DNA from: DASSUC01 sp035650075
Lineage (GTDB): Bacteria > Actinomycetota > Actinomycetes > Mycobacteriales > Micromonosporaceae
NCBI GenBank assembly: GCA_035650075.1
Contig: DASRII010000267.1
Coordinates: forward strand, 1 to 15,207
DNA: 15,207 bases
Reading direction: 5' to 3'
The position numbers were made by a program, and so were the translations under genes. Numbering within the stretch: the stretch's first letter is position 1; each line of letters begins with the position of its first letter. The notes beneath the pieces were generated by a model. That model made no database searches and was not told the DNA's origin. It was given only the letters and a program-made list of their open reading frames with translations. Shown here piece after piece: positions 6,850 to 13,381 of the stretch.

Positions 6850-9800
6850 ATGGGATGCTGCCGTCGGGCTGTAGCGATCGCGCTTACCTGGATACTCGTC
6901 GTTTCGGTGGGATTGGTGGTGGGCGCCGAGCCGGCATTGACCCGGCCGGCCACGGTGGTTCCGTCGTGGCTGACCGAGCTGGTCCCGGCCACGCCGGCCG
7001 ATGACCCGGTGGCGCCGCCGATGCCGGTCACTGTCGGGGCACCGCTGGGCCGATCCCGGCCCGCGCCGGTCGATACGGCGACCTTTCCCGAGCCGGCCAC
7101 CGGGGCCGGCATAGTCTCGCTCTCTGCGCGCGATGTCACTTCGTCGACGGCGCGACTCGAGACGCTGGATCGGGCCGCCGCTGCGCGGGCCGGTGTGTCG
7201 GGTTTCGTGTTCCGCCTCTCCGGCGTCTCGGCGCCGACGACGGTCTCGGTCGACTACTCCGGCTTCGCTCATGCATTCGGTGCCGGGTACGCCGACCGGC
7301 TGCGCTTCGTTGTGTTGCCGGACTGTGTGCTGGATACGCCTCGCCCGACGGGCTGCCGAGCAGAGGGCGTACCGTTGCCGTCGCGTAATGACGCCGCGGC
7401 TTCGACGTTGACCGCGGACCTGGCCGCCAGCGACGGCGCGATGCTGCTGGCGGTGACCTCGGGGGTATCGGGCGAGACCGGCACCTTCGCCGCGACACCA
7501 CTGTCGTCGTCGGGGCATTGGCAGGTGGCGCCAGGCTCGGGAGAGTTCTCGTACACCTACGACGTCGTGGTGCCGGAACCGCCGGCCGGCACCGCGCCCG
7601 ACGTGGGGTTGACGTACTCGTCGGGTGCGATCGACGGGATGGTCTCCACTGGCAACACCCAGGGTCCGCGGACCGGGGTCGGCTGGAGCGAGTTCGCATC
7701 GTCCTTTGTGGAACGTCGGTACACTTCCTGCCGGGACACGGTGGGCACCGGGGATCTGTGTTGGAAGAGTCACAACGCGACGATCGCCCTCAACGGTCAC
7801 TCGTCGGAACTGGTACCGGTCGACGCGGCCCGGTCCACATGGCGGCTGAAGGACGATCCAGGGTGGACGGTGGACCACCTGCACCTGGTCGACGACAGCA
7901 ACGGTGACGACAACGGCGAGTACTGGAAGGTCACCACACCCGACGGCATCCAGTACTTCTTCGGGCTGGGCACGAACCCGGACACCCAGCAGGCGACGAA
8001 CTCGACGTGGACCGTGCCGGTGCTGGCCGACAACTCGGGTGAGCCATGCCGGGGCGCCGGTGACGTCGTCGGCGCGTGTGAGCAGGCGTGGCGGTGGAAC
8101 CTCGACCGCGTGGTGGACCCCAACCAGATGACCACAACGTACTTCTATTTCAAGGCGATGAATCGCTACAAGGCACTCGGTGGGTTGGGTGGGGATGTCG
8201 CGCATCCCTACGTGCGTGGTGGGCGGCTGGACCGGATCGAGTACGGCAAACCCGCGAACACCGATGGCACGGTGTCGGCCGCCGCGCGGGTGGTGTTTGT
8301 CGGCGAGTACCGCTGCGTGAACCTCGACGACACCTGCCCGCGGCCGGTACCGGGCAACGCGTCACTCTTCCCGGATGTGCCCAACGATCTGGTCTGTGAC
8401 GCCAACTGCTTGGTGACCACGCCGACGTTCTTCGCCACCGACCGGTACTCCGCGGTGCGCACCGAGGTACGCGTCGGCGGCGTGTGGAAGGCGGTGGAGC
8501 AGGTCAACCTGTACCACGCGTTCTTCGCCAACGGCGACGGCGATCGCAAGCTGTACCTGACCGGCATCGGGCGGGTGGGCCTGCTCGACGCGGCCAACCT
8601 CGGCGAGGTGCTGGCCCTGCCGCAGGTGAACTTCGTGCCTGTGGAACTGGCCAATCGGGTCGACGTGAACCTTTCCGTGGGCAAGAAACCGATGGGGCAT
8701 TTCCGGGTCGGTGTCATTGTCGACGAGTACGGGCACAACACCAGGATCACCTATGGTCAGAAATCGCGGTGTCCGGCCAGCAAGGTGGGTCCGTCGGTAT
8801 CGTGGGACACCAACTCCCAGGACTGCTTCCCGCAGAAGCTGGGCACCTCGTGGGCGACCTTCCACAAGTACCTCACCACGAAGGTGGAGGAGATCGACGC
8901 GGCCGGTGGGTCACCGGCGATGGTCACGTCCTACACCTACGAGGATGTCCCGGCCTGGCACCACGATGACGACGAGTCCGCCTCGGCGGCTGATCAGTCC
9001 TGGTCGGACTGGCGCGGCTACGGCACCACCACCATCACCCAAGGGGCGTCGAAGACCCGGATACGGTTGTTCCGTGGCATGAACGGCGACCGGACGGCGG
9101 CTGGCGGCACGCGCGTGGTGACGGTGCAGCCCTTCACCGGCGCCGGATTCGATGCCGTACCGGCCGTTGCCGACGAGCCGTGGCTGGCCGGCGCAACGCT
9201 GGTCGACGCGGACCTCGGGGCGGCCGACGAGGTGCTCCAGGCCACCCACCACCAGTACGAGGCCCGGGTCACCGCGCAGGGCAGCGCCGACCCGCAGGAC
9301 TGGGCGGTGTGGACCGCCGAGACCAGCGCGACCACGAGTGTCGCCGCCTCCGGTGGCGGTTTCCGGCAGCAGCGCACCCGAACCACATACAACACCGACT
9401 CTCAGCCGGAGACGGTGCTCGAGGAGGGTTGGCTGAACCAGACCGGGGACGAGCGCTGCGGCCGTACCACCTACGCGGTCAACCACAGCTCCGGAATGCT
9501 CGCGTACCCGGCGAGCGAGGTCGCCCTGGCCGGAAGCTGCTCCTCCACCGCCGAGCTGTCCCACACCGAGACCTACTACGACGGCGCGACGACTCTCGGC
9601 GCCCCGCCGACCCGGGGTAACCCGACCCGCCAGCGCGTGAAGCTCGACCCGTCCCGGTGGGTGACCACTGTGGACACCGGCTACGACAGCCTCGGCCGGG
9701 TGACTCGGGAGACCAACGCCGCCGGTCACGTCACCGAGACGGCGTACGAGCCGACGCTGGCCGGCGGGTATCCCCGGACTACGGTCGAGACCAGCTACGT

Positions 9801-12800
9801 CAACGGCACCACCCACGTCACGACGACGGAGTGGCAGCCGGCGTACGGCGTACCGTTGAGGGTCACCGACCCGAACGGCAAGGTGACCAGCTACGCCTAC
9901 GATCGCCTCGCCCGGCTCGTCGCGGTGCGGCTGCCGACCGAGCAGGCCACCGGGTCTCCGCGGTCACTGGAGTTCTCATACCAGGTCTCGCCGACAAAGA
10001 CCGCCCTGCCGATCGTCCGCACCCGCCGGCTGGCCTCGCACCAGGCCGCCACATTCGAGGACACCTGGGTGGTCTTCGACACCGCGCTGCGGGAACGGCA
10101 GACTCAGGCTCTGTCTCCGGAGTCGGGCAAGGTGCTCGTCACCACCACCGCGTACGACGACCGAGGCTTGGTCGCCGAGGAGATCCCGGCACAGGCGGTG
10201 CCCGGTACACCCGGTACCGGCCTGCTGTCCGCAACCTGGGACAACCGCACCCGCACGTGGTACGACACGTTGCAGCGGCCGATCCGCGAGGCGTGGTTCC
10301 GCGGCGGGGTGGAGCAGTGGGCCGGCCTGACCACATACACGCACGACACCACGACCGTCGAGCACCCGGGTGGGCGCAAGGCCCGCAGCCAGGTCGACGG
10401 GCTCGGCCGCCTCGTGCGGGCCGAGGAGTGGGACGGCACCGCCTGGCAGCCCACCACGTACGGCTACGACCTGGCCGACCGACTCTCCTCGGTCACCGAC
10501 CCCGCCGGCAATACCATCACCCACACGCACAACATGGCCGGCTGGCGGCTGAGCATGGATGACCCGGATGCCGGGCTGTGGCGTTACGGCTACGACGACG
10601 CCGGGCGGCAGACGACCGTAACCGACGCCACCGGTGCGGTCACCCACACCAGCTACGACTTGCTGAACCGGCCGACCGCGCGCCGCGTCGGCGGCCCCGC
10701 GGGGGCGCTGCTCGCGTCGTGGTCGTACGACGCGGCTGGGGAGAAGGGCCTGCTGGACCGCTCCACTCGGGTGACCCCGCAGGGCAGCTGGGTGGTGGAC
10801 GTGGCCGGCTACGACGGCCGCGACCGGCCGACCGGCACTGTGTTGACTGTGCCCGCCGGCGTACACGGGCTGTCCGGCAGCTATCCGGTCGGCTACGGGT
10901 ACGACGCGGCCAACCGCGTGGTCTCGACCACCTTGCCGGCGGTCGGGGGGCTGCCGGCGGAGACGGTCACGACGCAATACAACACGGTCGGGCTGCCCGA
11001 GCGGATGGTCGGCATCGACGAGTACGTATGGAACGTCCGTTACGACAGTCGCGGTCGCCCGTCCACCGCCGGCCTGGGGCCACGGCCGGGCGGGCAGACG
11101 TGGCTCGGCACGCTCTGGACCTACGACCTCGACCAGCGACTGGCTCGCATGCAGGCAGCGCTCAACGGAGCGGTCTCCGCCGACCACGAGTTCGGCTACG
11201 ACCCGGTCGGCACCCCGACGTCGCGCACCACCCAGCTCGGCAGCCAGTCGTGGCGGGAGTGCTACGGACACGACACCAGGCTGCGGCTGGTATCCGCGTA
11301 CACGACCACCGCGGCGGTGTGCGACGGGACACTGCGCGGCACCGGCCCGCAACCGTACGACCACACGTACACCTACACGGCCGACGGCAACCTGAAGACC
11401 CGGGTCGAGGGTCCCACGACGTACCTCTACACGTACCCGGCCAGCGGCGCGGACCGCCCGCACGCCCCGACGGCCGCCGGCTCGGCCAGCTACGGGTGGA
11501 ACACCAACGGGAACCTGACCTCACGGACCGTGGCCGGTGCCACCGATACGTTCGCCTGGGACGTGGAACGGCGCCTGGCTTCGGTATCGGGTCCACAGGG
11601 GACGGACAGCTTCGTCTACGACGCCGACGGGGCCCGCCTGCTCCGGACGACGGCACAGGGCCGCACCTTGTACGTGGCCGGACACGAGATCACCGCCAGC
11701 CTCGACGGCTCGACCGTCACCGCCAGCCGAACGTACGACTTCGGCGGTTCGCCGGTCGCCACCCGCACCACGACGGGAGTGCACTACCTGCTCACCGACC
11801 AACAGGGCTCGGTCGAAGCCAGCGTGCCATCCGGTGCCGCCACGCCCCAGGTGACAAGAACCTACGCACCCTACGGGCAGCAGCGCTCGGGTAGCGGATT
11901 CGTCACCGACCGGGGGTGGATCGGCCAGGTCGAAGACGACAACTCGCGGCTGTCATATCTCAATGCGCGCTACTACGATCCAAACCTCGCCCGGTTCATC
12001 TCACCGGATCCGCTCTACGACGTAATGGACCCGCAGAGCATCAACCCGTACGCGTACGGATCGAACAACCCCATCGCCAACACCGACCCCGACGGGCTGA
12101 AAGCCAAGAAGCCCAAGGGCACGCCCGCCAAAGCAAGTGCGAAGGCCGCCGCCGCGGCCGCCCGCGCCGCCGCCCGGATCGCCAAGGCCGTCGCGGCCGC
12201 GGCCCGCACGATGGCCAAGGCGGCGGCCCGGGCAGCCAAGGCGGCCAAAGCAGCGGCCAAGAGCCCCAAGAAGGTACCAGCGAAGCTCACCGCGGTTGAG
12301 AAAGCCAGACGCGCCGCCGCGTTGAGGGCGGCGAAGACGCTCAGCGCGATGCACAAGGCCAACCCCGACCCCGCCTTCTGGAAGTGGATTGCCACGGTCG
12401 GCGCCAGGGGCGCGGGCAAGGTAGCCAAGCAGATCGAACACGACAAGAAGGTCGCGAAGCTCAACCGGATCGTGGACGAGATCCAGGCCACCGTCCGTCG
12501 CTGGATCGGTTCCGTCGGGAACTGGGTCGCTGACGACAGCGAATCCGGATTCTGTATGTTCGGCCGCAACCCCAACGGAAGCTGCCGCGGCTCGAGTGCG
12601 TGGCCGTGGAGTGCCCACGCCAGCGATGGCAACTACTGCATCTTCGGTGGCGGCAGCAACGATGATGGTGGATGTCGCGGTGCCGGCTTCGTCGCACCGA
12701 TCTACGGCGCGTTGGCCGGTGCCGCGGTCGGGCTGGCTCTGGGAACCTTCGGCTGGCAATACGGCGTGGTGGGTGGCTTCATCGCCGGCGAGTACATGGA

Positions 12801-12903
12801 GGGGCGGTTCGCTGAGGCTCGGGACCGCTGCGGAGGCCTGGGCGGCATGTTCGGCGGCGACCTCCACGGCCGCGACTGCACCGTCCATCTGGACCCCGAC
12901 TAG
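6850..12903 (+). CDS. Secreted RHS/YD-repeat protein with variable C-terminal tip (polymorphic-toxin type)
   Basis: A 2,017-residue exported protein. Residues 1-26 are a signal peptide (MGCCRRAVAIALTWI, hydrophobic to VVGA, then EPA). A conserved N-terminal region of secreted actinobacterial RHS proteins follows, with GEFSYTYDVVVPEPPAG near residue 226 and GIQYFFGLG near 375. YD-type repeats fill about residues 930-1690 (YDSLGRVTRETNAAGHVT, YDDAGRQTTVTDATGAVT, YTADGNLKTR). The RHS core is at about 1650-1750: YLLTDQQGSVEA, LSYLNARYYDPNLARFISPDP, NPYAYGSNNP, ending in PIANTDPDGL, which fits the P-x4-DPxGL signature where RHS proteins cut themselves after Leu. The tip (1751-2017) is Lys/Ala-rich, then bears two Cys motifs and a glycine-zipper hydrophobic segment. 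Known relatives form a shell around a toxic tip. I do not recognise this tip as any named toxin. An in-frame TTG at 6796 is an alternative start, but it would put 18 residues before the signal peptide. Confidence 0.93.
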   Translation: MGCCRRAVAIALTWILVVSVGLVVGAEPALTRPATVVPSWLTELVPATPADDPVAPPMPVTVGAPLGRSRPAPVDTATFPEPATGAGIVSLSARDVTSSTARLETLDRAAAARAGVSGFVFRLSGVSAPTTVSVDYSGFAHAFGAGYADRLRFVVLPDCVLDTPRPTGCRAEGVPLPSRNDAAASTLTADLAASDGAMLLAVTSGVSGETGTFAATPLSSSGHWQVAPGSGEFSYTYDVVVPEPPAGTAPDVGLTYSSGAIDGMVSTGNTQGPRTGVGWSEFASSFVERRYTSCRDTVGTGDLCWKSHNATIALNGHSSELVPVDAARSTWRLKDDPGWTVDHLHLVDDSNGDDNGEYWKVTTPDGIQYFFGLGTNPDTQQATNSTWTVPVLADNSGEPCRGAGDVVGACEQAWRWNLDRVVDPNQMTTTYFYFKAMNRYKALGGLGGDVAHPYVRGGRLDRIEYGKPANTDGTVSAAARVVFVGEYRCVNLDDTCPRPVPGNASLFPDVPNDLVCDANCLVTTPTFFATDRYSAVRTEVRVGGVWKAVEQVNLYHAFFANGDGDRKLYLTGIGRVGLLDAANLGEVLALPQVNFVPVELANRVDVNLSVGKKPMGHFRVGVIVDEYGHNTRITYGQKSRCPASKVGPSVSWDTNSQDCFPQKLGTSWATFHKYLTTKVEEIDAAGGSPAMVTSYTYEDVPAWHHDDDESASAADQSWSDWRGYGTTTITQGASKTRIRLFRGMNGDRTAAGGTRVVTVQPFTGAGFDAVPAVADEPWLAGATLVDADLGAADEVLQATHHQYEARVTAQGSADPQDWAVWTAETSATTSVAASGGGFRQQRTRTTYNTDSQPETVLEEGWLNQTGDERCGRTTYAVNHSSGMLAYPASEVALAGSCSSTAELSHTETYYDGATTLGAPPTRGNPTRQRVKLDPSRWVTTVDTGYDSLGRVTRETNAAGHVTETAYEPTLAGGYPRTTVETSYVNGTTHVTTTEWQPAYGVPLRVTDPNGKVTSYAYDRLARLVAVRLPTEQATGSPRSLEFSYQVSPTKTALPIVRTRRLASHQAATFEDTWVVFDTALRERQTQALSPESGKVLVTTTAYDDRGLVAEEIPAQAVPGTPGTGLLSATWDNRTRTWYDTLQRPIREAWFRGGVEQWAGLTTYTHDTTTVEHPGGRKARSQVDGLGRLVRAEEWDGTAWQPTTYGYDLADRLSSVTDPAGNTITHTHNMAGWRLSMDDPDAGLWRYGYDDAGRQTTVTDATGAVTHTSYDLLNRPTARRVGGPAGALLASWSYDAAGEKGLLDRSTRVTPQGSWVVDVAGYDGRDRPTGTVLTVPAGVHGLSGSYPVGYGYDAANRVVSTTLPAVGGLPAETVTTQYNTVGLPERMVGIDEYVWNVRYDSRGRPSTAGLGPRPGGQTWLGTLWTYDLDQRLARMQAALNGAVSADHEFGYDPVGTPTSRTTQLGSQSWRECYGHDTRLRLVSAYTTTAAVCDGTLRGTGPQPYDHTYTYTADGNLKTRVEGPTTYLYTYPASGADRPHAPTAAGSASYGWNTNGNLTSRTVAGATDTFAWDVERRLASVSGPQGTDSFVYDADGARLLRTTAQGRTLYVAGHEITASLDGSTVTASRTYDFGGSPVATRTTTGVHYLLTDQQGSVEASVPSGAATPQVTRTYAPYGQQRSGSGFVTDRGWIGQVEDDNSRLSYLNARYYDPNLARFISPDPLYDVMDPQSINPYAYGSNNPIANTDPDGLKAKKPKGTPAKASAKAAAAAARAAARIAKAVAAAARTMAKAAARAAKAAKAAAKSPKKVPAKLTAVEKARRAAALRAAKTLSAMHKANPDPAFWKWIATVGARGAGKVAKQIEHDKKVAKLNRIVDEIQATVRRWIGSVGNWVADDSESGFCMFGRNPNGSCRGSSAWPWSAHASDGNYCIFGGGSNDDGGCRGAGFVAPIYGALAGAAVGLALGTFGWQYGVVGGFIAGEYMEGRFAEARDRCGGLGGMFGGDLHGRDCTVHLDPD
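12100..12306 (+). repeat. Low-complexity Lys/Ala-rich linker coding region after the RHS core
   Basis: Immediately after DPDGL the frame encodes about 65 residues made almost only of Ala, Lys and Arg (for example AKAVAAAARTMAKAAARAAK). The underlying DNA is an imperfect array of GCCAAG/GCGGCC units. The composition resembles the C-terminal tail of histone H1 or the tails of actinobacterial HU-like proteins, and it would be a long basic helix. It may bind nucleic acid or anionic surfaces, or simply connect the shell to the tip. Confidence 0.8.
12553..12681 (+). repeat. Two copies of a Cys-x-Phe-Gly ... Cys-Arg-Gly motif in the RHS tip
   Basis: The tip contains CMFGRNPNGSC followed by RG (first Cys at residue 1902) and, 28 residues later, CIFGGGSNDDGGC followed by RG (first Cys at residue 1930). 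The Cys spacing is x9 in the first and x11 in the second. Both are preceded by an acidic/Ser patch and an aromatic or Gly residue. The duplication is clear in protein but has diverged in DNA. In a secreted protein each pair could form a disulfide hairpin; binding of a metal is the alternative. Two more Cys lie near the end (RCGGLGG and RDCTV). Confidence 0.75.
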
Positions 12904-12931
12904 TTGGATGCATGAACCCAGGCGGTACAAC

Positions 12932-13191
12932 ATGCGCGAGCGAGCCGCGGCTCTGATCGGAATGTCCATCGTCCTGCTGGGTACGTCGGTGGTGCTGGCA
13001 CCCGCCGCCTCGGCTGCTGCACGGACGGTGGCTGCGCGGCACCCGCGCCGACCACGCCGGAGACCGTACCGTTCAGGACCCTACACAGCACTACCGAACC
13101 AGGAGTCCGCTACCGGATGTGCGCCCGGTGGACCACAACCGGTGGCTACTCGGTGCCCGCACCGCTGTGCGGCGCGCTCGTGACCGGATGA
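12932..13191 (+). pseudogene. Small secreted Cys-containing protein, probably frameshifted after its signal peptide
   Basis: ATG 12932, with AGGCGG 6 bases upstream, opens a clear signal peptide (MRERAAALIGMSIVLLG, then APAASAA). The same frame then turns Arg/Pro-rich and stops at 13183. From TGC 13018 another frame runs to a stop at 13189-13191 and reads CTDGGCAAPAP ... RYRMCARWTTTGGYSVPAPL CGALVTG: four Cys, little Arg, natural composition. By hand count 45 of 57 codons in this frame end in G/C, against about 33 of 54 in the continued frame. One extra base near 13015-13018 would join signal peptide and mature part into one protein of about 86 residues. It starts 28 bases after the RHS stop, the usual place for an immunity or accessory gene. 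No family recognised. It could be a pseudogene, a sequencing error or, less likely, programmed frameshifting. An in-frame ATG at 12908 is an alternative start. Confidence 0.5.
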
Positions 13192-13381
13192 TCCGAGCGG
13201 AGAAAGCTCATGCCGGCCCAGGCGGCGAGCACAGCCGCGCTTCGTTGGCCAGGCAGTACCCAGTCCAGACCAGCAGGGATCGACGTACACCGGCGCTATA
13301 TCTCGATTCATAGCTCTTGGTATATGTGTGACCCGTACCTTGTGGCTCGTCATCTATGTACGACCAGAAAGTGACGGGGCT
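13192..13381. other. Intergenic stretch ahead of the second RHS gene, no gene seen
   Basis: These 190 bases hold no convincing coding frame. The part from about 13300 to 13370 is AT-richer than anything nearby (TATATCTCGATTCATAG, GGTATATGTG, CATCTATGTA), which suggests promoter DNA for the following gene. I could not pair a -35 and -10 with confidence. No terminator hairpin with a T-run is visible between the two RHS genes. Confidence 0.4.

Noticed and set aside
6817..8205. 462-residue open frame on the minus strand, and the extension of the STAND gene to 7139
   Set aside because: Both overlap the signal peptide and N-terminal region of the RHS protein and are low-complexity. The STAND HTH begins properly at the ATG at 6770, which has a good ribosome site.
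9976..11463. 495-residue open frame on the minus strand
   Set aside because: It is antisense to the RHS core, rich in Arg, Gly and Val with no domain signal. It exists because the GC-rich coding strand leaves few stops on the complement.
12100..12306. Tandem DNA repeat or mobile element
   Set aside because: The repetition is due to Ala and Lys codons in a continuous open frame, with no fixed unit or flanking repeats.
13119..13313. 64-residue plus-strand frame
   Set aside because: Arg-rich, no ribosome site or motif, and it overlaps the better reading of the broken secreted gene in another frame.
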